From the NCBI GenBank assembly GCA_002396485.1, contig DGXZ01000076.1, positions 1-21,923 on the forward strand: 21,923 bases of DNA, in the 5' to 3' direction. This document shows positions 1 through 7,266 of this stretch, one piece after another. The notes beneath the pieces were generated by a model that had not been told where the DNA came from, made no database searches, and was given only the letters and a program-made list of their open reading frames with translations. A program made the translations under genes and the position numbers. Each line of letters starts with the position of its first letter. The stretch's first letter is position 1. The DNA is from Spartobacteria bacterium UBA5019 (GTDB taxonomy: Bacteria; Verrucomicrobiota; Verrucomicrobiia; Chthoniobacterales; Terrimicrobiaceae).

Positions 1-187
1 AAGCATTTTGTAAAGTGTTAACCATTTGGTTTTTGCTTGCAAAAAGTCGGTCCTTTTGTTTTGCCTCCAATTGCTCCACCTCCTTCAGAAGTTGTTCGAT
101 ATTGATGGGTGCAGCATCACGCTCAGCGTACACGGGAAGGAGGGTTGTGGCTAAGGCGAATGCGACGATGGGGGGTGAAATTTTCAT
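1..187 (-). CDS. Exported protein of unknown function, N-terminal part only
   Basis: A reading frame starts at the ATG complementary to 185-187 and runs off the left edge of the window, so only the first 62 residues are visible. They begin MKISPPIVAFALATTLL and continue to VYAER, a classical signal peptide with a likely cleavage site after the Ala-x-Ala-like VYA. The mature part opens with a charged, probably helical segment containing INIEQLLKEVEQLEAKQKD, which could form a short coiled coil. An AAAGG sequence lies a few bases upstream of the ATG and supports this start. Family and function are not recognisable from this piece. It lies on the same strand as the decayed nucleotidyltransferase but 148 bp from it, so an operon is not implied. 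Confidence 0.65.
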   Translation of the reverse strand, partial: MKISPPIVAFALATTLLPVYAERDAAPINIEQLLKEVEQLEAKQKDRLFASKNQMVNTLQNA

Positions 188-335
188 CGGACTGACCTTT
201 GTAAAAAGAAATGCAGCTGTCAATCAAATGCCGCCATGTGAACTGTGCGCATCCTTGAGCGCTTTGGGGTGCTTCTCGCGCCGAACGGATTGTTCGCGTG
301 GAGATTCGATCAAGCCACACGACCGAACTGCCCCA

Positions 336-789
336 TCAAATCGCGGGCGGCTGGATGCCCTTGGCGGCGAAATATTGGCGGAGGAATTCGATGTCGCCGC
401 GATCTTTTTCGCGGCCGGCGCGGCACTTCATGCGCCAGAGCAGTTCGGGACTGGCGAAGGGGATCGGCACCCCGTCGATATCGTGAACGACGAGACTTCG
501 AGAGGCTTATTGGTAGTCGATGCCGGAGGCCTTGGCCATGAGATCCACAAGGATTTCATCGGCCACGCGCAGGACGGTGTATTTTTCGACTTCACCGGCT
601 TCGAGTTCCCGCACGCAGCCGTCCGGAAGTGTGGCGACCATACCCTGCAGCCCGAATGGACAATCCGCCGACCACTATAAATTTCGCGCCCTGAGCATGG
701 AGTTCACGGCAAAGAGAAACGAGATCCTCCACAGAGGGATCGCGAGGGATCAGTTCGCCGGTTTCGGGATCGAATGGTCCATCAGCCAT
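336..789 (-). pseudogene. Decayed nucleotidyltransferase (MNT/AbiEii-like) gene
   Basis: The frame opens at the ATG at 789 with MADGPFDPETGELIPRDP and continues through FIVVGGLSIRAAGYGRHT, which matches the start of small nucleotidyltransferase-fold proteins. The frame then breaks near 627-636. The rest of the family sequence resumes in another frame with LPDGCVRELEAGEVEKY, DEILVDLMAKASGIDY, then VDGVPIPFASPELLWRMK-like sequence (here DGVPIPFASPELLW) and ends at a TGA at 336-338. What is missing at the break is the stretch that in relatives holds the Asp-x-Asp metal-binding pair, perhaps 20-30 codons. A second lesion is an in-frame TAA after GIDYQ, where relatives have Glu, so GAA to TAA is a simple explanation. 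The family is associated with toxin-antitoxin or abortive-infection type modules. With the catalytic motif gone this copy cannot be an active nucleotidyltransferase. Confidence 0.75.
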
Positions 790-971
790 TGGTCGGCCTC
801 TTCATGGGATTTAAATCTATAAACGCCCCTTTTGATGCGGGGAAAGAAAGGCGTTGTGGCCCATTGCCGCTTGGCCTCGGTTTCTTGAGGTGAAGAAATG
901 AGTGTGCTGGCTGGCCTGCGCTTGCCCACGACCTTGCCAACCGGATCATTGATGTTCACCACAGGGTCCAT
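750..971 (-). CDS. Small protein upstream of and overlapping the nucleotidyltransferase remnant
   Basis: This is a 73-residue frame starting with MDPVVNINDPVGKVVGKRR and ending with a charged tail, KRGVYRFKSHEEADQWLMDH. An AGG lies about 8 bases before the ATG. Its last codons overlap the start of the nucleotidyltransferase remnant by 40 bp, the arrangement of a two-gene module with the small gene first. The tail, a basic patch followed by the FKSHEEADQW motif, resembles small proteins I associate with such nucleotidyltransferase pairs. By position it could be the antitoxin or partner, but I do not recognise a named family and the function is inferred only from context. The frame is intact although its partner is destroyed. 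Confidence 0.6.
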   Translation of the reverse strand: MDPVVNINDPVGKVVGKRRPASTLISSPQETEAKRQWATTPFFPRIKRGVYRFKSHEEADQWLMDHSIPKPAN

Positions 972-1119
972 GGGCGAAACCTAAGCCTGCCTGTGATCGC
1001 GGGCAAGAGACAAAAAGACGAAAGCAAATCAGGTATGCATCCCTATTCGGAGGCCGCATTCGCGCGGCCGCTGTCATTGGCACTCCTGATGCTGAGCATC
1101 TAACCAAATCCTCACCACA

Positions 1120-4100
1120 ATGAAAAAAACAATCATTACCTGCCTGGGTGTTTCCTCCATCGCATTGACCGGCATTTTTTATGCCGACCAGGCCTCAAGC
1201 CGGAAACACACATCCCCCGTGAAAACACAAACCGCCGAGGCCAGCGGCGGAATTCCAGCCACGTCGGATTTGGGCGGGGCTGCGACGAACGCGCCGCATA
1301 TCGGAATGGCGCCTGCCATGGCCTCATCGGGGCCGGGCGCGCCGCCCTCACCACTGCCAGCCCAAGCGCCGGAGCCCTCGCAGGATTCGGACAAAACCAC
1401 CAGCGCCGCCGCAGTGTCTCAAAACAACAACCCATCCCGTCAGCAGGGCCCTGCTTCGTCAAGCGCGGCTGCAGGTGGCCCGGCGGGTCCGACAAACCCG
1501 ATTGTTCAACTCTTGCAGTCGACCGACATGAGCAATCCCGAAGAGAGAGAGAAAGTGGTGGCTCAGATGACCCAAATCGAGGAAAGCCGCATGGATGCCG
1601 TGCTGGAAAAAGCGGATCAACTGGGAGTCCCTGTGCGCATCGATGAAGTAGGCGGCAAGGTTTCGATACTCCACGATTTCCGAGGCGACCAGCCCCTCTA
1701 CCGCGTCACGAACAACAAGAGCGCAGCCATCTCAACAGGAGCCAACCTGATCCAGACGGCGCCCTACGGGCTTGATGGCACAGGGGTAAAGATCGGCGTG
1801 TGGGATGCAGGCTCGATCCGCAACACGCACCGCGAGCTAACCGGCCGGGTCGCAAATAAAAACGCCACGACTCCACTCGACGACCACTCGACTCATGTTG
1901 CCGGCACCATCGCGGCGACAGGGGTGGATGCCAACGCGAAGGGCATGGCGCCGAAGTCCACCGTGGATTCCTTCGATTGGGACAACGATTACGCTGAGAT
2001 GACAGCCAGCGGCGCCTCAACCTCAACCGCCCTGGCAGCCGTCCCGCTCTCGAACCACTCCTACGGATACGGTGCGACCACGGCCGACATGGGGCGCTAT
2101 GAGAGCCAGGCTCAAACGACCGACGCTCTTGCGTGGTCCCTGCCATATTATCTTCCCTTCTGGGCGGCGGGCAACGAACAAGGCTCCCTCACCGCGCAGG
2201 GCGGCTTCCAGTCGATCACCTTCAATTCCCTCGCAAAAAATATCGTCACCATCGGAGCGGTGAACGATGCCGTTGTCGCAGGCGTGCGCTCTCCATCCGC
2301 CGGATCCATGAGCACATTTTCAAGCTGGGGCCCCTGCGACGACGGACGCATCAAGCCCGATCTCGTCGCCAACGGCGTGAGTGTTTACTCCACCATTGCC
2401 ACGAGCGATTCCTCATACGGCACCTACAGCGGCACCAGCATGGCGACGCCGAATGCCGCCGGCTCGGCAGCGCTCATCCAGCAACTCTACGCAAACACAT
2501 TCGGCCAACGCCCCCGCGCCAGCCTGCTCAAGGCCCTCCTCATCCACACGGCGGATGACCTCGGCAACCCAGGCCCCGACTACAAATTCGGATGGGGATT
2601 GATCAATGTGAAAGCCGCCGCCGATATCATCCTCGCGCAAAAAGCCACACCGGCCGTGCCAAGAATCCTTGAGAACACCCTCACGGCGGCCGTGAAATCG
2701 ACGACCACCACCTTCAGTTGGGATGGCGCAAGCCCCATTCGCGCCACCCTGTCTTGGACAGACCCCGCCGGAGCCGCACAGACGGCCGCCGACAGCAGGA
2801 CGCCAAATCTCGTGCACGATCTGGATTTAAAAATCACAGGCCCCGATGGTGCCACTGTCTATCTGCCCTTCGTCATGCCTTTTGTGGGCTCATGGACATC
2901 GGCCTCCATGTCAGCCGCTGCCACCACAGGAAAAAACAGGGTGGACAACACCGAGCAGGTTTACATTTCCAACCCGAACCGCGCCGGAATCTACACCGTG
3001 ACTATCTCGATGGATGCTGCGCTGACCACAAATGCCCAGCCCTACTCGCTCGTCATCAGTGGCGCGGCAGCCTCAACGACACCAACGCCAACTCCAAGCC
3101 CAACTCCAACGCCCGCACCTGTAAACCCCGCCCCCACGATCAGCCTCAGCTCACCAACAAGTGGAACAAGCCTCAGCCTCGGATCCCAACTCACCCTGAC
3201 CGCCAATGCCTCGGATCGCACATCCACCGGCGCAGCGGGAGTCGTTTCCCGAGTGGAATTTTTCAGCGGTTCGACCTCGCTGGGCGTTGACACGACCGCT
3301 CCATATTCTATCGCTTGGAAACCCGCCGCCGCCGAAAATTACATCCTCACGGCCCGGGCGACCGATAGCCAAGGCGCTGTTGGCACATCGACATCGGTCA
3401 CGGTTGTCGTCGTGGCACCGCTTCCCGCACCGACCATTTCCTCCTTCTCACCCGCGAGCGGACGTGTCGGCGCAAGTGTCCTGATCAATGGAACGAACCT
3501 GTCCGCAGTCACCAGCGTGCAGTTCAACGGGGTCGCCGCCAGCGTTTGGAGAATCGTCTCCCCAACGCAAATCAGCGCCACGGTCCCCCTCGGAGCCACC
3601 ACTGGAGCGGTGAGGGTATCCACCGCCTCAGCGAGCGCGACGAGTTCCACGGCCTTCACAGTCACCACGCCGCCAGCCGCTGTTGTCATTAGCCAAATCT
3701 ACGCCGGCGGAGGCCGCTGGTGGTCGGATTACAGCCACGACTATGTGGAACTCTACAATCAAGGAACCACACCCGCACAGCTCGATGGATGGTCGCTTCA
3801 GCTTGCGAGCGGTTCGGGTACACGATGGATAGCGATTCCGCTCAAAGGCGCCATTCCCGCCAAGGGCTACTACCTGATAGCCCTTGCAGGTGGCGAGTAT
3901 GCCTACAATTTGCCAAAAGCCGATGCGTCGGGATCCTACGACCTCGCCGCAAAACAAGGCAAAATCGCCCTCATGAGAACCACCACACCGCTGGCCATCG
4001 CGTCACCCCTCGGGCTAACGCACCTGAGCGACTTTGTCGGCTACGGCACGGTCAACGCCTACGAGGGCTCCAACCCAGCCATCGCGCCCGATCGCTACTA

Positions 4101-4242
4101 TGCGATCTTCCGGGCCAACGCAGGCGCCACAGACACGAATAACAACTATCAGGATTTCGGTTGGAACTACGCCGCACCGCGCAACTCCGCCACCCCGGTC
4201 ACGCTGCGCCAGAAGCAACTCCGTCCTAGAACCGCACGATAA
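1120..4242 (+). CDS. Secreted subtilisin-family (S8) serine protease with Ig-like, IPT/TIG and lamin-tail domains
   Basis: This is a 1040-residue protein with a signal peptide (MKKTIITCLGVSSIALTGIF) and a long Pro/Ala/Ser-rich low-complexity region to about residue 125. The S8 catalytic domain spans roughly 205-505: Asp229 in GVWDAGS, His256 in HSTHVAGT, oxyanion Asn352 in AAGN and Ser440 in SGTSMATPNAAG. Residues 515-650 look like the jelly-roll domain of KP-43-type proteases (LSWTDPAG, LVHDLDLKITGPDG, GIYTVTISM). A TPTPTPSPTPTPAP linker near 655 leads to a bacterial Ig-like domain (about 670-765), an IPT/TIG domain (about 770-850) and a lamin-tail domain (about 853-1000, with DYVELYNQG and LDGWSLQL). 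It ends in a basic tail without a PEP-CTERM or LPXTG-like anchor. All catalytic residues are present, so it should be an active extracellular endopeptidase, with the C-terminal modules probably binding substrate or surface. No clear Shine-Dalgarno precedes the ATG. It is monocistronic. Confidence 0.93.
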   Translation: MKKTIITCLGVSSIALTGIFYADQASSRKHTSPVKTQTAEASGGIPATSDLGGAATNAPHIGMAPAMASSGPGAPPSPLPAQAPEPSQDSDKTTSAAAVSQNNNPSRQQGPASSSAAAGGPAGPTNPIVQLLQSTDMSNPEEREKVVAQMTQIEESRMDAVLEKADQLGVPVRIDEVGGKVSILHDFRGDQPLYRVTNNKSAAISTGANLIQTAPYGLDGTGVKIGVWDAGSIRNTHRELTGRVANKNATTPLDDHSTHVAGTIAATGVDANAKGMAPKSTVDSFDWDNDYAEMTASGASTSTALAAVPLSNHSYGYGATTADMGRYESQAQTTDALAWSLPYYLPFWAAGNEQGSLTAQGGFQSITFNSLAKNIVTIGAVNDAVVAGVRSPSAGSMSTFSSWGPCDDGRIKPDLVANGVSVYSTIATSDSSYGTYSGTSMATPNAAGSAALIQQLYANTFGQRPRASLLKALLIHTADDLGNPGPDYKFGWGLINVKAAADIILAQKATPAVPRILENTLTAAVKSTTTTFSWDGASPIRATLSWTDPAGAAQTAADSRTPNLVHDLDLKITGPDGATVYLPFVMPFVGSWTSASMSAAATTGKNRVDNTEQVYISNPNRAGIYTVTISMDAALTTNAQPYSLVISGAAASTTPTPTPSPTPTPAPVNPAPTISLSSPTSGTSLSLGSQLTLTANASDRTSTGAAGVVSRVEFFSGSTSLGVDTTAPYSIAWKPAAAENYILTARATDSQGAVGTSTSVTVVVVAPLPAPTISSFSPASGRVGASVLINGTNLSAVTSVQFNGVAASVWRIVSPTQISATVPLGATTGAVRVSTASASATSSTAFTVTTPPAAVVISQIYAGGGRWWSDYSHDYVELYNQGTTPAQLDGWSLQLASGSGTRWIAIPLKGAIPAKGYYLIALAGGEYAYNLPKADASGSYDLAAKQGKIALMRTTTPLAIASPLGLTHLSDFVGYGTVNAYEGSNPAIAPDRYYAIFRANAGATDTNNNYQDFGWNYAAPRNSATPVTLRQKQLRPRTAR

Positions 4243-4338
4243 AAGACAACGCCCAACCCAGGCGGCCACTCTGTATCTGGGAAATTCCCCAGCCGCAAAA
4301 AAACGAGCGAAGTGGCGCGCCAGATGAAACAAGCTTGG

Positions 4339-4773
4339 CTAACGCAATAAACCCACGACCGATCCGACGACGATTCCATAGAGCATGTGCGCTCCCAATT
4401 GAGCCAGGCCAGTGGAGGGGCCTCGGTCGTGGTATCTTGCTTCCGGGTGGTGTTCCATAACCAAAATCGAAACCAGCAACATGGCTACAACGCCATGGAT
4501 ACTACCCAGCAACAGACCAGTGAGAGCATTGAACGGCAGCGACGAAAGACTCAGAAATCCAGAGTAAACGAATGCAAAGCCGATACCCATGGCGATGTGA
4601 ATGGACAAACCGACTGGGAAAGCCGATCGATTGCCTGAACCAACGACCAACGACCCTCCTGCACGAATGACATCCACATGAGCCCAGCCCAGCCAGCGTG
4701 GCACGAGGAGAAAGCCTGTCATGGCCGCAGTTCCAGCAAGACCACCCGACAGCAACAATATGAAAGTTTTCAT
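4339..4773 (-). CDS. Small polytopic membrane protein, four predicted helices
   Basis: This is a 144-residue hydrophobic protein starting MKTFILLLSGGLAGTAAMTG. Four membrane segments are visible, around residues 3-23, 55-78, 83-106 and 126-143. The pattern LSGGLAGTAAMTGFLLVPRW at the start, SIHIAMGIGFAFVYS in the second helix and an HMLYGIVVGSVVG ending are typical of a loose group of bacterial membrane proteins (DUF6789/YagU-like in my recollection). Their function is not established. A His/Glu-rich segment, MEHHPEARYHDRG, sits between helices 3 and 4 and could bind metal, but that is a guess. It converges on the protease gene and is divergent from the small exported protein at 4984, which leaves a 210-bp shared upstream region. 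Confidence 0.7.
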   Translation of the reverse strand: MKTFILLLSGGLAGTAAMTGFLLVPRWLGWAHVDVIRAGGSLVVGSGNRSAFPVGLSIHIAMGIGFAFVYSGFLSLSSLPFNALTGLLLGSIHGVVAMLLVSILVMEHHPEARYHDRGPSTGLAQLGAHMLYGIVVGSVVGLLR

Positions 4774-4983
4774 GGCTTAAGATCGGATGGTGCGAACCAT
4801 TTCAAAGTGGGGTGATCGCCCGTCGATCGGAGCCATTTCAGGAGCTTCACATGATCGGAAGAGATAGCGTCCTCGCCTGAGCGAAATTTCAAGCACGGGG
4901 AGGGTTGGCAAAATCAGTAGGGAAAGACCCCATTGGCGGGCACTGGATTGCGTGTCCATGTTGGCAGCGCAGAAACCAAAACA

Positions 4984-5364
4984 ATGAAAATCCTAAAATC
5001 TCTCACCCTCACCGCATCCTTATGCGCTCTCTTCATGTCATCCGCCTTGGCTCTTCCTCCATGGAAAGGCGGGCCGGCGTTGGAAATCATCCAAAAGAAA
5101 TCCGATGTCGAGAAGCTCGGCCCGAAATCCCAACTTGTCCTTGTCTGCAAATCGTCGAACACCGTCACGGTCATCGATATCAAAGATGAGAAACAGGCCC
5201 GGAAATTGTGCGCCGAAGGGGCAATGATCGAGTGCAAGGATTGTAAAAAACACTACAAAGTGGTCTGGAAAAATGCGCCAGGGAAGACTGGCAGCCCGGA
5301 ACTCAAAATGGATATCGTCAATGCCAAAGGCGAATCCTGCATGTTTCTTGCCAGGCTGAAATAG
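4984..5364 (+). CDS. Small exported cysteine-containing protein of unknown function
   Basis: The frame could open at 4933, but the ATG at 4984 gives a proper signal peptide (MKILKSLTLTASLCALFMSS, then ALALPP), so I chose it. The predicted precursor has 126 residues. The mature domain has five cysteines: one in LVCKSSNTV, one in KLCAEGA, two in IECKDCKKHYKV and one in ESCMFLARLK. The CKDC pair is thioredoxin-like in spacing (CxxC), but the fold around it is not that of a thioredoxin. Binding of a metal or structural disulfides are equally possible. The segment KHYKVVWKN followed by MDIVNAKGESCMFLA looks like a conserved C-terminal block. I do not recognise a named family. A possible terminator lies just downstream. 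Confidence 0.75.
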   Translation: MKILKSLTLTASLCALFMSSALALPPWKGGPALEIIQKKSDVEKLGPKSQLVLVCKSSNTVTVIDIKDEKQARKLCAEGAMIECKDCKKHYKVVWKNAPGKTGSPELKMDIVNAKGESCMFLARLK

Positions 5365-5384
5365 TGCACACCTGAAAAAACGCA

Positions 5385-5428
5385 CCTCCGACGGCGACAG
5401 CGCGCTGGCGGAGGCAAGATTTTCTTTT
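5385..5428 (+). terminator. Possible rho-independent terminator after the small exported protein
   Basis: CCTCCG at 5385-5390 pairs with CGGAGG at 5409-5414 across an 18-base loop that can pair partly with itself, and a T-rich tract (ATTTTCTTTT) follows at 5419-5428. The loop is long, so this is only a candidate, but its place 20 bp after a stop codon fits. Confidence 0.4.
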
Positions 5429-5473
5429 CCAATCGGTTTTGAAGGTGCAAGCTGTGGCCAACAAAACTCGACC

Positions 5474-6088
5474 ATGCGCATTGCCATATCTGGATCCCAT
5501 TCCTTGGGGAAATCGACTGTTGTCAACGAGTGGGTTGCAAAAAATCCTAGGTTTCGTCGTGAGGAGGAGCCCTACCGTGCGCTGGGGCTCTATGGACCCT
5601 ATGAAATTCTCTTCCGCGATGCCTCCACGAAGCTACACAATGGCATTCAGATGTATTACAACATCAGCCGGATTCATCGATATGCCGAATGCACGGATGA
5701 TGTGATTTTTGACCGTGCGCCTGTTGATTATATCGCTTATTCCCAATATACAGCGAACCAGGGCAGCACGGATATCAACGATGCTTTTGTGGAGTCGATG
5801 GTTCCTGCCGTGCGGGAATCGCTGGATCATCTCGACATTCTGGCATTTGTGCCGAAATCCGACGCCTGGCCGGTAGGGATGGAGGCGGATGGCATCCGAC
5901 CGGTCGATCATGCCTATCGCGATGAGGTGGATGCGATTTTCAAACAAATTTATCGCGAAGGTCGGTTTCAGGTTTTGCCGGAAAGGAATCGTCCGCTTTT
6001 GGTGGAGTTGTGGGGTCCGAGTGCGCAGCGTTTGGATCAATTGCAGGCGGCGATGGATGAAGTGCAATCCTCAAAAGCCGGTGCTTGA
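5474..6088 (+). CDS. P-loop ATPase/kinase of the AAA_28 (NadR/Ttd14-like) type
   Basis: This is a 204-residue protein whose N-terminus is a clear nucleotide-binding loop: MRIAISGSHSLGKST, with the Walker A residues GSHSLGKST at 7-15. A second acidic site is FDRAPVDYIAY (about residues 78-88), which corresponds to the Walker B-like/Asp-Arg motif of NadR-type kinases and AAA_28 proteins. The C-terminus has basic residues suited to phosphate binding (VLPERNRPLLVELWG). Length fits a single-domain kinase-like ATPase. Relatives phosphorylate small metabolites or act in regulation, but the substrate cannot be read from the sequence. The stop codon overlaps the next ATG as TGATG at 6086-6090, which suggests that the gene was translationally coupled to the now broken hydrolase. 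Confidence 0.8.
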   Translation: MRIAISGSHSLGKSTVVNEWVAKNPRFRREEEPYRALGLYGPYEILFRDASTKLHNGIQMYYNISRIHRYAECTDDVIFDRAPVDYIAYSQYTANQGSTDINDAFVESMVPAVRESLDHLDILAFVPKSDAWPVGMEADGIRPVDHAYRDEVDAIFKQIYREGRFQVLPERNRPLLVELWGPSAQRLDQLQAAMDEVQSSKAGA

Positions 6089-6546
6089 TGAGAAGCGGCC
6101 TCACGGAAGAAATGTTGAGCGCGCCGGCGGCGGCGTTGTATCGTCAACTCGTGCCGGGAGTTCCCATACGCGATCGCTGAGTGGCGGAGATTCGGGAATT
6201 GTGGGGAAAAAACAGCCTCCATGAGGCGCTCGGGGAAGGATTATCCCTACGATGGCCTTGAACTTCTCGGCTTTTGGCGAGCCAGGAGCTGTGGAGGGAT
6301 CCCTGCGCCAGTCCGGCTTATGGCGATCTCGTAAGCCTGCCTCAAACCCTTGTGATCGTGGGAGAAGATGACACGCTCTGTGACGATGGCGTCGATTTTG
6401 CAAAGCGGGCCCGCAGCGCAGGCGCCCCAGTGCAACTCCACATCGGCGAAAAAATGCCGCACGGCTTCCATATGCAACACGGCCTCGTTCCACAAGCAGC
6501 CGCCGCCACCGAGCAAGTGATCCTGGCATTTTTCAAACCGTCCTAG
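6088..6546 (+). pseudogene. Remnant of an alpha/beta hydrolase (esterase/lipase-like) gene
   Basis: The 3' part, in frame from about 6262 to the TAG at 6544-6546, encodes a typical alpha/beta-hydrolase_3 C-terminus: RDPCASPAYGDL, then LPQTLVIVGEDDTLCDDG with the catalytic-acid region, and MPHGFHM with the catalytic His. The nucleophile elbow (GDSAG-like) and the HGGG oxyanion motif are absent. The 5' part starts at an ATG coupled to the preceding stop codon (MRSGLTEEMLSAPAAALYRQ), hits a TGA after about 30 codons, continues in the same frame with VAEIRELWGKNSLHEALGEG and then loses the frame near 6250. The simplest reading is one esterase gene that lost its middle by deletion. The C-terminal assignment is firm. 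Joining the 5' piece to it is inference from position and coupling. Confidence 0.6.
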
Positions 6547-6599
6547 TTTTAATCCAAATCCAGAAAACTTCCCCGGCGCGCGCAAGACACGCGTTGGAC

Positions 6600-6623
6600 A
6601 AATCAAAAACTCCACTGGGAGTT
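6600..6623 (-). terminator. Rho-independent terminator of the ACP/ligase/LolA operon
   Basis: On the minus strand AACTCC, loop CAGT and GGAGTT (6608-6623) are followed by TTTGATTT. The stem begins inside the TAA stop codon of the LolA-like gene (6622-6624). The six-pair stem is modest, but the T-tract and exact placement make it a convincing operon end. Confidence 0.55.
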
Positions 6624-7266
6624 ACGATTGGTCTTCGATTTTGAAATCCCGGAGATCGTGTTGGAAAAGCTCAGCGGGGAGTGTGGGATTCCGCTCGATG
6701 CGGGTGAATTCGGTCGAAACCTCACTGCCGTCGCGGAAGGTCATTTCAAAGAGGGAGACGGCGCCAGTAGCTGGATCGAAGAGGATGCGGAGCGACTTGA
6801 GGCCTTCGGCGAGGCGGGGGTCCTTGGGGGTGAGACGAAGGTCGATGCGAGCACCGTCGTTGTTAAGGGAAACAACTTCGAATCGGCGCTGGAACTCATC
6901 AAGTGAGATGGCGATGGGCATTGGGAGTTCCTGCATGGCACGGGCAGCGGCGGAGGATGCGGTGAACCTCCGGGCAAGGGATTTCTTGGGTTCAATCACG
7001 AGAAAATCATTCGGTGACTTGAGCACGAGCAATTCGACTGGATCACCGACTTGCCAGCGGAAGCGCCCCTCGGTGCCGAACCAGACGGTGCCGGATTTTT
7101 TCAGCGGAATACGAAGAGCGGGCAGGCGGCGGGTCTGGATGAAATCGGCCCGCAGCGAACGGATGGCGGCTTGTTTGGAAATCCAATCGCTGAGGATTGT
7201 CTGAGTATACTCAGCGCGGATGGGCGCAGTGAGGAGGAGCAAAAAAAGAAGACTGAAGCATTTCAT
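6622..7266 (-). CDS. LolA-like outer-membrane lipoprotein carrier protein
   Basis: This is a 214-residue precursor with a signal peptide (MKCFSLLFLLLLTAPIRAEY). The mature part has the LolA/LolB layout: an N-terminal helix followed by RSLRADFIQTRRLPALRIPL, the strand SGTVWFGTEGRFRWQV and LVLKSPNDFLVIEPKKSLAR. A C-terminal set of strands with RIDLRLTPKD and FEMTFRDGSEVSTEFTRI follows. LolA proteins bind acyl chains of lipoproteins in the periplasm. Specialised LolA paralogues also occur in aryl-polyene and related lipid gene clusters, where they are thought to carry the product. Its ATG overlaps the ligase stop as ATGA (7263-7266), so the two are translationally coupled. The linkage to an ACP and a ligase favours the specialised role over general lipoprotein sorting. 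It is the last gene of the operon. Confidence 0.82.
   Translation of the reverse strand: MKCFSLLFLLLLTAPIRAEYTQTILSDWISKQAAIRSLRADFIQTRRLPALRIPLKKSGTVWFGTEGRFRWQVGDPVELLVLKSPNDFLVIEPKKSLARRFTASSAAARAMQELPMPIAISLDEFQRRFEVVSLNNDGARIDLRLTPKDPRLAEGLKSLRILFDPATGAVSLFEMTFRDGSEVSTEFTRIERNPTLPAELFQHDLRDFKIEDQS

Noticed and set aside
15..680. 221-codon plus-strand frame at the left edge
   Set aside because: It runs antisense to the exported-protein start and the nucleotidyltransferase remnant. Its composition (Cys/Arg/Ser-rich start, no domain) is that of a shadow frame.
1052..1069. GGCCGC-ATTCGC-GCGGCC hairpin before the protease gene
   Set aside because: A six-pair GC-rich stem can arise by chance in this GC content, and there is no conserved riboswitch or attenuator structure around it.
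2413..2817. Several 100-codon or longer frames antisense or out of frame within the S8 protease gene
   Set aside because: Their composition is Arg/Ala/Gly-rich without motifs. The protease frame carries all domain signatures.
3079..3119. ACNCCAAC-type tandem repeat in the protease gene
   Set aside because: It encodes the TPTPTPSPTPTPAP linker and is explained by the protein. It is not a CRISPR or independent repeat.
4277..4292. CTGGG-AAATTC-CCCAG hairpin after the protease gene
   Set aside because: The five-pair stem is followed by A residues on the plus strand and has no T-tract in either useful direction, so it is not called a terminator.
4777..4959. 60-codon minus-strand frame before the membrane protein gene
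   Set aside because: It has no recognisable start signal or motif and lies in the divergent intergenic region. It was not strong enough to call.
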